Assembly: GCF_002483235.1 (NCBI RefSeq)
Contig: NZ_DLHN01000022.1
Location: forward strand, 62,001-126,000
DNA length: 64,000 nt
From: Pedobacter glucosidilyticus
Lineage (GTDB): Bacteria > Bacteroidota > Bacteroidia > Sphingobacteriales > Sphingobacteriaceae
Direction of reading: 5' to 3'
Of the stretch, positions 25,849-35,136 are shown piece by piece. The position numbers and the translations under genes were made by a program. The stretch's first letter is position 1. The number at the start of each line of letters is the position of its first letter. Below the pieces are notes generated by a model that made no database searches, was not told the origin of the DNA, and worked only from the letters and a program-made list of their open reading frames with translations.

Positions 25849-28800
25849 TTAAAAATTGAGATTTAAACCTAATATGAATGCTTTAGCAATGGGGTAAGAA
25901 CCATAATCAATACCCGGCGTTAATGCGCCACTATTTAAACTTGCTTCTGGATTATAGCCATTATATTTAGTAAAAGTGAATGCGTTTTGAGCAGTAAAAT
26001 ACAGTCTAACATTAGAGAAACCTGCTTTTTGAATATGCTTAGTGGGAAGCTTCGCCCCTAATGTAATATCTCTTACTCTTAAATAAGAACCATCCTCTAA
26101 ATGATAGGTTGATATAGTACTATTTAAACCTCTTTGGCTACGGTTAGCTCTTGCAACAGTACCATTTCCAGGCTGTTCTGGAGATTTCCAAGCATTTAAA
26201 ACATCTGTAGTATTATTAGCAAAACTTTCACCAGAATTATAATGCCTTTGGTTGATATTTGCTATGGTGTTTCCATAAACACCCTGGATAGCCACATTCA
26301 AATCAAATGCGCCATATTGTAACTGCCCAGAATATCCATAAGTAAACTTTGGAAGATAGTTTCCAGTGATTTCTCTATCATTACTATTTATTACCCCGTT
26401 ACCGTCTACATCCTTAAACTTAAAATCTCCGGGTTTAGCACCGGGTACGGTAGCATTAGCAGGATTATCAATATCTGCTTGGTCTTTAAAAATGCCTGTT
26501 TGAACCAATGTATAATAATTACCTACAGGCTTGCCAACCTCTGTTATGAAGTTTAAAACACTTTCTGCTATAGTTACAATAGAGTTTACCCCACCAAGAT
26601 CTACTACCTTATTTCTATTAGAAGAGTAATTAATGTTGTTGGTCAAAGTAAGCTTTCCGATTTTACTAGAGTTAGATAAGGTAATCTCAATTCCCCTATT
26701 ATTTACTTTACCAATATTTACTAAATTGGTACTAAAGCCCGAAACCTGAGGTACAGGTACATCTAAAAGTAAATCTGATGTATTATTGTTATAAACATCT
26801 ATAGTAGCTCTTAACGCATCTTTAAATAGTCCAAAATCAAGCCCTAAATTAACAGCAGTAGTTTTTTCCCATCCTAAATCAGGATTACCGGCTGTAGATT
26901 GAAATAATCCTGTAGATAAAGTAGGACTCGCTCCAAACACATAATTTGCCGGAGAAATGGTTGATAAATAACCGTAGTTACCGATTTGGAAATTGCCAGT
27001 AACACCATAACTTGCTCTTAATTTTAATGAACTTATGGCATTTACGTTTTGCATGAAGTTTTCCTCTTTAACAATCCATCCTGCTGAAGCAGAAGGAAAA
27101 TATCCATATTTATTATTGGGTCCAAAACGGGAAGAACCATCTGCTCTTAAAGCTGCTGATAACAAATACTTATTTTTGAAGCTGTACTGAACCCTTCCCA
27201 ATAACGATAGCAAAGACCACTCATTAATATTTGAGCTAAACGCGGTAACGCTAGTTGCAGCATTAAGTGTTTGTATGATATTATTTGCATATCCAGTTCC
27301 AACAATCTGACTAGCTCCGTTTCTTTCTTTTTGTACAGAAAAACCAGCTAACGTCCTGATAGAATGATTTCCAAATGTTTTATTGTACGTTATCGTGTTT
27401 TCTGCGAGTAAATTTATCGATTGAACTGACCGATATTCACCAATCGGTATAGATGGAGGAATTATAGCAATAGCACTAGGTAATTCAGAACGACGAAAAA
27501 TGTCTCTATTAGCATTACTTATGTCAGCACCAAAAGAAACTCTAAACTTTAAATCTTTTAAAATATCATACTCTGCAAATACATTTGTAAGGAATTTGTT
27601 CTCATTGGTTCTATCTGGCTTTAAATTAGCGAGCGCAACTGGATTAATACCATTAGCAACAGCATATTGATTTTTAAATGCATCATAATTATAAGTCCCA
27701 TCCGGATTATAAACAGGAAAATAAGGGGAGGCAGCTAGAGCACCAGAAACAACATTCTCAAAACTGAATCTTCCTTCTGTTTGCTGATAATTATATACAG
27801 CATAATTATAGGTGAAATTAGTACCGAAATGGAATTTCTTTTGAGTAACATCTAAATTAATTCTACCCCCATATTTTTTGTATCCCGAGTTAATTACAAT
27901 TCCTTCTTGATCTAAATAATTACCTGACACATAATATTTAATCTTTTCAGATCCTCCAGATGCCGATATGGTATGACTTTGCATAGGAGCACTCTGAAAA
28001 ATTTCATCTTGCCAATCTGTATTAGTTAAGCCAGGTTCATTATTCAGATATGGAAAAATTTCTGGCGGTAATAAATAAGCATTGGTAGTATTATTAGCAG
28101 GAGCTCCAAACTTACTTAATCTTGTAGCATTATCATCCGTAGCACTTCCTGTTAAGCCTCTATCTGCTAAAAGATCAAAATAGGTATTATTATGAGCATC
28201 GTAAATTAATTTAGAATATTGATAAGCATCTAGCATAGGTATTTTTCTTGTTGTGGATTGTGTACCATAATAGCTGTCTATATTAAAAGCTGTTTTACTA
28301 CTCTTGCCTTTTTTAGTAGTGATGAGTACTACACCATTAGACCCTCTAGAACCATAAATTGCTGCCGCAGATGCATCTTTTAAAATATCTATACTTTCAA
28401 TATCATTTACATTGATAAAGTTTAAAGGGTTAATTCTAATACCAGGACCATTACTGCTATTATCAGATAAAGGGACACCATCCACTACATATAATGGGTC
28501 GCTTCCAGATGTTATACTCCCAGTTCCACGTACTAGAATCGATATACCAGCACCAGGTGCACCTGCAGGCTGTAATACTTGCACACCAGCTAGTCTACCC
28601 GTTAAAGCTTTATCTAAACCGGCAGCAGGGAAATTATTAATTTGATCTGCTGATAAACTTGAAACAGAAGTAGTAACATCCTTTCTATTTTGAGTACCAT
28701 AACCAACCACAACCACCTCATTTAGCCCTGTTGCATCTGGTAGTAAAACGATATTTAAAACTTTATCATCATTAATTTGAACTTCTTTATTTGCATAACC

Positions 28801-29346
28801 TAAATAGGATATCATAATAAATGAACCTTTAGTGATACTTAAGGTAAATTCACCACTAGCATTCGTTAATGTTCCACTTTTAGTTCCTTTCTGAGTTATA
28901 CTAGCCCCTATTATAGGTAAGCCATTTTCATCTACAACTTTTCCCTTTATTTTTATAAAAGGGTCTTGTTGTATAGTCATACTAGTCGCTTTTTTTTGTA
29001 TGATAATAGTTCTATCTTTTATAATGTAGGTTAAAGGTTGTTCTTCAAAAACTCTCTTAAGTGCATCATTAATAGAAAGGTCATTAAACTCTACATTTAC
29101 TGGTTTAGAGAGTTGCAGTAATTTATCTTGGTAAATAAAGCTATACCCAGATTGCTTACGTACTTTTTTTATTACTTGCTCTAAAGAAGTGCCTTTTTCA
29201 TCAAGACTCACTTTTTGAGCAAAAGAAGCTTGCGATGTTTGTAAGAAAGCGGTGATTAAAATTATTAAAGCTAATTTCATACCTAATAGGTATTTATTTG
29301 TAACATAGACTGAGGGTCTACATACAAATGAATTGTAAAATTTCAT
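25849..29346 (-). CDS. SusC/RagA-family TonB-dependent outer-membrane transporter with STN domain
   Basis: Protein of 1165 residues. In order: signal peptide (first about 45), an STN domain (about 45-120) that normally meets the FecR-type anti-sigma factor, a CarboxypepD_reg-like domain (about 130-205), the TonB box region LNEVVVVGYGTQNRKD, the plug (about 225-330, GVQVLQPAGAPGAGISILVRG and YVVDGVPL), and the beta-barrel ending in an aromatic C-terminal strand (AFILGLNLNF). It imports a ligand captured by the SusD partner, powered by TonB-ExbBD. The STN domain and adjacent fecR/ECF sigma genes show trans-envelope signalling control. Confidence 0.95.
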   Translation of the reverse strand: MKFYNSFVCRPSVYVTNKYLLGMKLALIILITAFLQTSQASFAQKVSLDEKGTSLEQVIKKVRKQSGYSFIYQDKLLQLSKPVNVEFNDLSINDALKRVFEEQPLTYIIKDRTIIIQKKATSMTIQQDPFIKIKGKVVDENGLPIIGASITQKGTKSGTLTNASGEFTLSITKGSFIMISYLGYANKEVQINDDKVLNIVLLPDATGLNEVVVVGYGTQNRKDVTTSVSSLSADQINNFPAAGLDKALTGRLAGVQVLQPAGAPGAGISILVRGTGSITSGSDPLYVVDGVPLSDNSSNGPGIRINPLNFINVNDIESIDILKDASAAAIYGSRGSNGVVLITTKKGKSSKTAFNIDSYYGTQSTTRKIPMLDAYQYSKLIYDAHNNTYFDLLADRGLTGSATDDNATRLSKFGAPANNTTNAYLLPPEIFPYLNNEPGLTNTDWQDEIFQSAPMQSHTISASGGSEKIKYYVSGNYLDQEGIVINSGYKKYGGRINLDVTQKKFHFGTNFTYNYAVYNYQQTEGRFSFENVVSGALAASPYFPVYNPDGTYNYDAFKNQYAVANGINPVALANLKPDRTNENKFLTNVFAEYDILKDLKFRVSFGADISNANRDIFRRSELPSAIAIIPPSIPIGEYRSVQSINLLAENTITYNKTFGNHSIRTLAGFSVQKERNGASQIVGTGYANNIIQTLNAATSVTAFSSNINEWSLLSLLGRVQYSFKNKYLLSAALRADGSSRFGPNNKYGYFPSASAGWIVKEENFMQNVNAISSLKLRASYGVTGNFQIGNYGYLSTISPANYVFGASPTLSTGLFQSTAGNPDLGWEKTTAVNLGLDFGLFKDALRATIDVYNNNTSDLLLDVPVPQVSGFSTNLVNIGKVNNRGIEITLSNSSKIGKLTLTNNINYSSNRNKVVDLGGVNSIVTIAESVLNFITEVGKPVGNYYTLVQTGIFKDQADIDNPANATVPGAKPGDFKFKDVDGNGVINSNDREITGNYLPKFTYGYSGQLQYGAFDLNVAIQGVYGNTIANINQRHYNSGESFANNTTDVLNAWKSPEQPGNGTVARANRSQRGLNSTISTYHLEDGSYLRVRDITLGAKLPTKHIQKAGFSNVRLYFTAQNAFTFTKYNGYNPEASLNSGALTPGIDYGSYPIAKAFILGLNLNF

Positions 29347-29410
29347 ACATTTGATTTGGTTAAAAATTGATTAATGGTTTCAAACTGGATTTTCAATTAT
29401 TGACTTTTTT

Positions 29411-29442
29411 AAGGCCGGACGTGTTGCAGCACTTCCGGCTTT
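29411..29442. other. GC-rich hairpin in the leader between fecR and susC
   Basis: Arms GCCGGA / TCCGGC with flanking A-T and one G-T pair and a 14-base loop. It lies downstream of the fecR start-to-stop transcript, before the susC start, on the same strand. There is an A-run rather than T-run after it on the minus strand, so it is not a classical terminator; a leader RNA or attenuator role is possible. Confidence 0.4.
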
Positions 29443-29462
29443 GTCATTTTCGTTTAGTGTAT

Positions 29463-30632
29463 TTATTGCTTTACAATAATCCTCCTTCCTGATATTTTAA
29501 ACTTTATATTACCTGTTAATTGCAAAATCTCTAATACCTCTTGTATATTAGCATATTTAGATATTGAACCACTGATGATGACATTATCCACATTATCCTC
29601 ATAAACAATATCTACATCATACCATCTTGACACTTGTCTTAAAACACTTTTTATGTCTTGACTACTAAACATCAAATCACCGTTTTTCCATGCTACCGCT
29701 TCCTCTGTATCAACTTGAGATATTTTTATATTCTTTGATGATTTAGCTTGTTGCCCTGGTTTTAAAACTTTATAATCTTTTATAGTATGATGATTACCTT
29801 CTTCTGATAATAAGGAAACTTTAACCGCACCTTCTAGAAGCGTTGTTTTTGTTTCTCGCTCATCTTTATAAGCGTTTACATTAAAATGAGTACCCAGAAC
29901 TTCTATAACCTGATTATCACTTGCAACCTTGAATGGCGTTTTCCTGTTTGACACTACTTCAAAATAAGCTTCACCCACAAGTTCAACTTTACGCTCAGCT
30001 CCTTTAAATGATGTCGGAAATCTTAAAGAAGAAGAAGCATTCAGCCAAACATGAGTTCCATCTGGAAGTATGATTTGATATTGACCACCTCTTGGTGTTG
30101 ATATCGTGTTGTAGGATAATTGATTCTCTTCTAAATTTGAAGATGTTTCTAATATAGAATAAACGAGCTCTCCATAAGCGGTCTTAGTGATTTTTATACT
30201 CCCTTGTTGAGCTATTTCACCATTATTAGCAGAATCTAAAGTAACTATCGTACCATCTTCTAATGTTAAAGTCGCTCTATTATTTCCAGGAGTAATTTCT
30301 ATTGATAAATCTTTGGTAGCTATTTGAGAATTATTGGTACTCCTTAAGAAGTATAATCCAAAAAACACCAAAAATACAGCTGCTACTGCTGATGCTATTT
30401 TCCATAATTTTATTGATTTTTGAATTGGTTTAATAAGGGCTTTTGAGACAATATTAGTATAAATCCTATTTCTAAGATCATCCTCATTATCATCCGATTC
30501 AATCTCTAAATAGGTGTCATCAAAACTAGTATACCATTGTTCAAGCTCTTCTTTTTCTTCTGGAGTTATAATGCCTTCCTGAAGCTTTTTTGCGAGCAAA
30601 TCGATACGTTCAATTTTATTTGGCTTATGCAT
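29463..30632 (-). CDS. FecR-family anti-sigma factor
   Basis: Inner-membrane anti-sigma protein of 389 residues. The N-terminal cytoplasmic part (about 1-70; KLQEGIITPEEKEELEQWY) would bind the ECF sigma factor, a single membrane helix lies at about 71-92, and the periplasmic part has the FecR domain (YNTISTPRGGQYQIILPDGTHVWLNA, about 175-285) and a C-terminal DUF4974 domain (VLRQVSRWYDVDIVYE, about 330-385) that meets the STN domain of SusC. It is 64 bp downstream of the sigma gene and 117 bp upstream of susC. Confidence 0.93.
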   Translation of the reverse strand: MHKPNKIERIDLLAKKLQEGIITPEEKEELEQWYTSFDDTYLEIESDDNEDDLRNRIYTNIVSKALIKPIQKSIKLWKIASAVAAVFLVFFGLYFLRSTNNSQIATKDLSIEITPGNNRATLTLEDGTIVTLDSANNGEIAQQGSIKITKTAYGELVYSILETSSNLEENQLSYNTISTPRGGQYQIILPDGTHVWLNASSSLRFPTSFKGAERKVELVGEAYFEVVSNRKTPFKVASDNQVIEVLGTHFNVNAYKDERETKTTLLEGAVKVSLLSEEGNHHTIKDYKVLKPGQQAKSSKNIKISQVDTEEAVAWKNGDLMFSSQDIKSVLRQVSRWYDVDIVYEDNVDNVIISGSISKYANIQEVLEILQLTGNIKFKISGRRIIVKQ

Positions 30633-30695
30633 TGGTTATGCTTTTGTACTTAGCCAAATAAAAATTAAAATACCCTACCTCATAAATTGTTTTTT

Positions 30696-31268
30696 TTAAG
30701 ATAAAATGAGAAGGATAGATAAATAGTGTCCAAAACGAGTTTTTAAGACTCTTAAAGCATGGGTTTTATGCTTTTCAACCGCTTTTTCTGAAATTGATAG
30801 CTGTTCTGCTATTTTTTTGTTTGTAAGATATTCTTCTCTACTCATCCTAAAAACTAGTTGGCATTTAGGTGGTAAAGTATTAATAGTTTCTTCTAATTGC
30901 TTTTGAAGCTGTTCTAAGTCATAAAGTTCAACTAATTTAGTAGTCTCATTCTTTTTTAAATCTGTAATTTCTGCGTTTCGAAGCTCTTCCCTAGCTCTTT
31001 TGGCTCTTCTATTTATAACTTCAAATTTTACAGCTGTTGCAAAGTAATTGTCGAATCCTGTTTTTAAAACAAATGCTTCACGCTTTCGCCATAGATTTAA
31101 AAACACATCTTGTACCAATTCTTCAGCTTCAACATGATCACCTAGGCGTCTACTTGCAACAACATAAAGCTTTTTCCAGTATCGGTTGTATAAAAACTCA
31201 AATGCAACAGCATCACCTTCTTTTAAAAGAAAAGCTAATTCTTGATCGCTGAGACTATCGTAAGACAT
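30696..31268 (-). CDS. ECF RNA polymerase sigma factor (FecI/RpoE-like)
   Basis: Sigma factor of 190 residues controlling the Sus-like locus. Region 2 (about 20-90) includes FEFLYNRYWKKLYVVASRRLG and EELVQDVFLNLWRKRE, followed by FDNYFATAVKFEVINRRA; region 4 (about 130-180) includes LPPKCQLVFRMSREEYLTNKKIAEQL and the helix-turn-helix SEKAVEKHKTHALRVLK. It is the first gene of the locus, with fecR, susC and susD following, matching the standard trans-envelope switch of Bacteroidota. Its target promoter is expected upstream of susC but was not identified. Confidence 0.93.
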   Translation of the reverse strand: MSYDSLSDQELAFLLKEGDAVAFEFLYNRYWKKLYVVASRRLGDHVEAEELVQDVFLNLWRKREAFVLKTGFDNYFATAVKFEVINRRAKRAREELRNAEITDLKKNETTKLVELYDLEQLQKQLEETINTLPPKCQLVFRMSREEYLTNKKIAEQLSISEKAVEKHKTHALRVLKTRFGHYLSILLILS

Positions 31269-31365
31269 TTAGGTTTATAAAAAACTAATATAATATAAAA
31301 TCCAAGTTGATTTCAAACATTTATCAAACTTATATTAAAATATCAGCTTTATTGTAAAATCCCTA

Positions 31366-32556
31366 TTAAGTTTTAGTTAATCCTCTCCTACTCCCATCAT
31401 ACAATTCATATTCTAACAGCCTGCAATCTAGCTTACCGTTGTAAAATTCTATCCTTCGCGATGCTCTTAAACCTATTTTCTTAGCTAAATCAGGGTTTCC
31501 CGTAAAGATGTATCCGGTATACCCTTTACACTCTTTTTTCATAAAATCGCCAATTCTGGCATAAGTAGCTTCTAGCTTGCTGTGTACGCCTAAACGTTCG
31601 CCATACTCGGGGTTAAACATAATCACCCCAGCTTCATCCTGAGGGATTCTTGTATCGGCAAAATCGCAAGCATAAAACTCAATCAATTGGTCTACACCAG
31701 CAGTTTTAGCATTCTTTTTACTGATGTCTATAGCATCTTCAGAAATATCTGTAGCAATAATTTTTAAATCTTGGTTTTTAATCACTTGGTCTTTTAGCCT
31801 TCTTCGCTCTGTAAAGAAAACCTCTTCTTCATAACCTAAAATGTGCATAAAACCATAATTCATACGTAACAATCCTGGCGTTCTGCCGGTTGCAATGAGG
31901 GCTGCCTCTATAGCTAAAGTTCCAGAACCGCACATCGGGTTTATAAAAGGAGATTTGAAATCCCATTGCGTAGCTAAAATGGTTGAGGCTGCAAGCGCTT
32001 CTAACATAGGCGCTTTACCCGGTATTTTTCTGTAACTGTGTTTAGCTAAAGTTTCACCGGATGTATCTAAAAAGATTTCTGCCTTTTCATTTTTCCAATA
32101 TAAATGCACTACGGTTTTAGTGTAATCCGGACCAGAATTTGGTCTTATTTTATGTACAGATTTAATCCTGTCTGCAATGGCATCTTTAACTTTTAAATTA
32201 GCAAACAAAGGTGTGGTGATGGTAGAATTATCCACATTTGAGGTTACGGAGAAATAGCCACCAAAATCTATCAATTTCTCCCAAGCTATAGCAGTAACTT
32301 TTTGATACAGTTCTTCACCGTTCTCAGCATCAAATTCCTGAAGGCTATAAAGCACCTGACTAGCACATCTGAGGTTGAGATTCAGCCTGATACAATCATT
32401 TAAACTTACTTTAAGCTCTAGCCCAGTAGAAAAAATCCTAACAGGTTTAAAACCTAAATTTTTCACTTCTAATTCAAGATAAGGCGATAATCTTTTGTTG
32501 CAGGTTATGATAACCTTTGATGGGGTGTTGAAAACTTGATGCATAAGAATGCGCAA
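31366..32556 (-). CDS. Class I SAM-dependent RNA methyltransferase with THUMP domain
   Basis: Protein of 396 residues like the N-terminal half of RlmL or the stand-alone YpsC/RlmL-type enzyme, which makes m2G in 23S rRNA. Residues about 15-120 form the THUMP RNA-binding domain; the methyltransferase part shows INPMCGSGTLAIEAALIA (SAM motif I), IIATDISEDAIDISKKNAKTAG and the catalytic NPEYGERLG (NPPY-type, here NPEY). The substrate position is inferred from the family. It is monocistronic and divergent from the DUF3127 gene. Confidence 0.9.
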   Translation of the reverse strand: MRILMHQVFNTPSKVIITCNKRLSPYLELEVKNLGFKPVRIFSTGLELKVSLNDCIRLNLNLRCASQVLYSLQEFDAENGEELYQKVTAIAWEKLIDFGGYFSVTSNVDNSTITTPLFANLKVKDAIADRIKSVHKIRPNSGPDYTKTVVHLYWKNEKAEIFLDTSGETLAKHSYRKIPGKAPMLEALAASTILATQWDFKSPFINPMCGSGTLAIEAALIATGRTPGLLRMNYGFMHILGYEEEVFFTERRRLKDQVIKNQDLKIIATDISEDAIDISKKNAKTAGVDQLIEFYACDFADTRIPQDEAGVIMFNPEYGERLGVHSKLEATYARIGDFMKKECKGYTGYIFTGNPDLAKKIGLRASRRIEFYNGKLDCRLLEYELYDGSRRGLTKT

Positions 32557-32609
32557 TTTAATGATAAAAATATAGAGATTTGATTTTAGTTATTTAAAAA
32601 CCTGTTGAA

Positions 32610-32981
32610 ATGGAGATAAAAGGAAAAGTTCATGAAGTATCTGAAGTCATGAACGTTACTGATACATTTAGAAAAAGAGAGCTTGTTATAGAATTTGCCG
32701 AAAACCCACAGTACCCGGAATACGTAAAATTTGAAGCCATACAAGACAGGGTTTCATTAATGGATAATCTTAAAATTGGTGATGATGTTGAGGTTTCTTT
32801 CAATTTGAAAGGAAGACCATGGACAGACAAAACCGGTAAAAAACAATATTTCAATACTTTACAAGTTTGGAAAGTAAATGTATTAGGTGCTGATGCAGGT
32901 GCTCCTGCCCAAACACCGCCATTTGCAGCACCAGTTGATATTAGTGCAGCACCAGAGGCAGACGACGATTTGCCATTTTAA
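32610..32981 (+). CDS. DUF3127 protein, single-stranded DNA-binding-like fold
   Basis: Protein of 123 residues: a compact beta-rich N-terminal part (about 1-93; MEIKGKVHEVSEVMNVTDTF, IGDDVEVSFNLKGRPWTD, KKQYFNTLQVWKV) and an Ala/Pro-rich linker ending in an acidic tail with DDDLPF, the same kind of C-terminal end as SSB proteins, which use it to recruit partners. DUF3127 is a Bacteroidota family with an OB-like fold. A nucleic-acid role is inference. It is followed by an intrinsic terminator. Confidence 0.88.
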   Translation: MEIKGKVHEVSEVMNVTDTFRKRELVIEFAENPQYPEYVKFEAIQDRVSLMDNLKIGDDVEVSFNLKGRPWTDKTGKKQYFNTLQVWKVNVLGADAGAPAQTPPFAAPVDISAAPEADDDLPF

Positions 32982-33009
32982 AGAGCCTATTTTCTGATTA
33001 CAATGCGAT

Positions 33010-33048
33010 AAAAAGCGGCACCAATCCCAAAGGTGACCGCTTTTTTTT
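33010..33048 (+). terminator. Intrinsic terminator of the DUF3127 gene
   Basis: Stem AAAAGCGGCACC / GGTG-ACCGCTTTT with one bulged base and a 9-base loop, followed by TTTTTTTT on the + strand. It lies 29 bp past the stop codon. Confidence 0.85.
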
Positions 33049-33050
33049 AG

Positions 33051-33196
33051 AGCCTCACCCCAGCCCTCTCCAAAGGAGAGAGAGTGCCTAAATGTGTATT
33101 AAAATATTAAATGTTTAATAAAACAATTAAAAAATAAGCATAAGCAAAGTAGTCCTGCGCTTCCCTCTCCTTTGGAGAGGGATTGAGGGTGAGGCT
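33051..33196. repeat. Long inverted repeat containing nested palindromes
   Basis: Left arm 33051-33084 and right arm 33161-33196 mirror each other: AGCCTCACCCCAGCCCTCTC against GAGAGGGATTGAGGGTGAGGCT with a few mismatches. Each arm also holds its own short palindrome (CTCTCCAAAGGAGAG and its counterpart CTCTCCTTTGGAGAG). The arms are GC-rich, the 76-base spacer AT-rich. This text resembles an intergenic element common in Bacteroidota genomes. It lies between the DUF3127 terminator and the sensor-kinase promoter. Confidence 0.75.
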
Positions 33197-33239
33197 GTTA
33201 AATAATGTTAAACCACCTCCATATTAAAGCATTGGTGTT

Positions 33240-33247
33240 TATATTTG
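33240..33247 (+). promoter_or_regulatory. Candidate -7 box before the sensor kinase gene
   Basis: TATATTTG matches TAnnTTTG exactly and ends 7 bases before the ATG at 33255, again suggesting a near leaderless mRNA. No TTTG at the -33 distance was found. Confidence 0.4.
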
Positions 33248-33254
33248 ATTTGAG

Positions 33255-35126
33255 ATGAAGCGTAAAAGTATATCGGTTATTATTGGTTTAATGAGTTTTG
33301 CATTGTTGGGAGTGATGGCTATGCAATATTATTTCCTAAAAGAATCTTATCAATTAAAAACTCAAATTTTTGATAGTGCGGTAAATGATGCTTTAAAAAG
33401 TGTGGCTTATAAATTAGAAAAAAATGAAGCCGCAGCTTTTTTAGCTCAAAAAGCTGCAAACGAAAAAAAATTAAGAGAAATTAATAGGTTAAATCAAGAT
33501 TTGAAATTTAGCCAAAACATCAGAAAATCAAAAACTATTGATCGTAACCCGCAAATTAAAGAAAATCCATCCCTAGCTTTTATCAGGCAACTTAAAAAAA
33601 ATCAGGAAAAATCTGACAGTATTTTTAGGGTAAGAGATAGCATTTTAAGAAATAAATACCCTAATATTTTAGTATATAACGGCCCGGCGCAACAAGAAAC
33701 TCCAGATAATGTAATTGCCGGCGTAAGATTTGATTTTGAAGAAGTTACAGACGAATTTGGCGTCAGACAAAATCTGGTTAAACAAGTTTATACAGAGCGA
33801 TTACCTTCCAGAAAAAGACCCAAAAGAGGTAACGTTGTCGTAGATTCTATCAAACAATACGTTATTGTTGACCCTGTATTAGGCCCTGTTGTTCGTACCA
33901 TTGGCAAACCTAATTACTTATCAGAAATTAGTGAAACTGAGCTTGCAGCAGCAGAGAAACCCATCCATAGCAAAGAAAAAGTAAAAGATGTTAAGCTTTA
34001 CTTAGACTCGGTACAAAAAATCAGTAACAAAAAGGAGATTTTAAATGATTTAGCTTCAGAGTTTCAGCAAGCAAATGTACCTCTGCATAAACGTATTAAA
34101 CCAGAATTGCTAGACTCTTTGCTATTGATAGAGTTGGCCAATAACGGCATCATGCTCAAGTACAATTATAAAATAAGCTCCAACAAAAGCTCCAGAATTT
34201 TATTCAGAAATGCCTCGGATAATACAATGGATTTTGAGCCAGAAAACACCTACAAAGCCGCACTTTTCCCAAAAGATATGGTACGTGAAGGCGGTTATTT
34301 GATGGTAAGTTTTCCAGAGAAAAATAGTCTCATCCTTAAAAATATGAACTCTATTTTGGCTTCATCCATAGGTTTATTGTTAATTTTAACCGGAAGCTTC
34401 GCTTATACCATTTTTTCTATCTTAAGACAGAAAAAGATTTCTGAGATGAAGACAGATTTCATTAACAACATGACACATGAATTTAAAACTCCGGTAGCCA
34501 CCATCATGATTGCCAGTGAAGCTTTAAGAGACCCCGACGTTAATGAAGACCGCAAACGCGTAAATAAGTTGGCAAGCATTATTTATGATGAAAATATACG
34601 TCTTGGAGACCATATTGAAAGGGTACTTAATATTGCCCGTATAGAAAAAGACGATTTAAAAATAGAGCGTAAAGAAGTTAACATCCATGATTTAATTCAT
34701 GCCGTTTCTGATAGTATGAACTTGCAACTACAAAAGAGAAATGCTATTGTAAACATGAACCTTATAGCCACAAAATCAACCATCATGGGCGATGAGCTAC
34801 ACCTTTCTAATGTATTTTATAACCTTATTGATAACGCCATAAAGTACAGTAAAGAAGCACCAGAGATTACCATCAACACCACTAATACCCAAACAGATTT
34901 TATAATTACCGTTACTGATAATGGAATTGGCATGGGAAGAGACCAGCAAAAGAAAATTTTTGAGCAATTTTACCGCATACCTACAGGTAACTTACATGAC
35001 GTAAAAGGTTTTGGACTAGGCTTAAGCTATGTAAATAACATGGTGAAAAGAATGGGCGGAACTATAAAAGTGAAAAGCGAAAAAGATAAAGGCTCGGAAT
35101 TTGAGCTCAAATTTCCATTAGCATAA
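33255..35126 (+). CDS. Membrane sensor histidine kinase
   Basis: Protein of 623 residues. Membrane helix at about 8-28, a sensor region of about 330 residues, mostly charged with long helical stretches, then a second helix at about 369-390. HisKA: phospho-acceptor His408 in MTHEFKTPVATI; HATPase: N box (NLIDNAIKYS), G1 DNGIGMG, F box and G2 GFGLGLSYV. Its cognate response regulator begins 10 bp downstream. The architecture, and the OmpR-type partner, resemble the Bacteroides RprXY pair. The signal is unknown. Confidence 0.93.
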   Translation: MKRKSISVIIGLMSFALLGVMAMQYYFLKESYQLKTQIFDSAVNDALKSVAYKLEKNEAAAFLAQKAANEKKLREINRLNQDLKFSQNIRKSKTIDRNPQIKENPSLAFIRQLKKNQEKSDSIFRVRDSILRNKYPNILVYNGPAQQETPDNVIAGVRFDFEEVTDEFGVRQNLVKQVYTERLPSRKRPKRGNVVVDSIKQYVIVDPVLGPVVRTIGKPNYLSEISETELAAAEKPIHSKEKVKDVKLYLDSVQKISNKKEILNDLASEFQQANVPLHKRIKPELLDSLLLIELANNGIMLKYNYKISSNKSSRILFRNASDNTMDFEPENTYKAALFPKDMVREGGYLMVSFPEKNSLILKNMNSILASSIGLLLILTGSFAYTIFSILRQKKISEMKTDFINNMTHEFKTPVATIMIASEALRDPDVNEDRKRVNKLASIIYDENIRLGDHIERVLNIARIEKDDLKIERKEVNIHDLIHAVSDSMNLQLQKRNAIVNMNLIATKSTIMGDELHLSNVFYNLIDNAIKYSKEAPEITINTTNTQTDFIITVTDNGIGMGRDQQKKIFEQFYRIPTGNLHDVKGFGLGLSYVNNMVKRMGGTIKVKSEKDKGSEFELKFPLA

Positions 35127-35136
35127 TACCATATAA

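Noticed and set aside
32228..32236. TTATCCACA, a perfect DnaA box; another at 58017-58025
   Set aside because: Each is isolated and inside a coding region (rRNA methyltransferase gene and nadB). An origin needs several clustered boxes in non-coding DNA, which was not seen.
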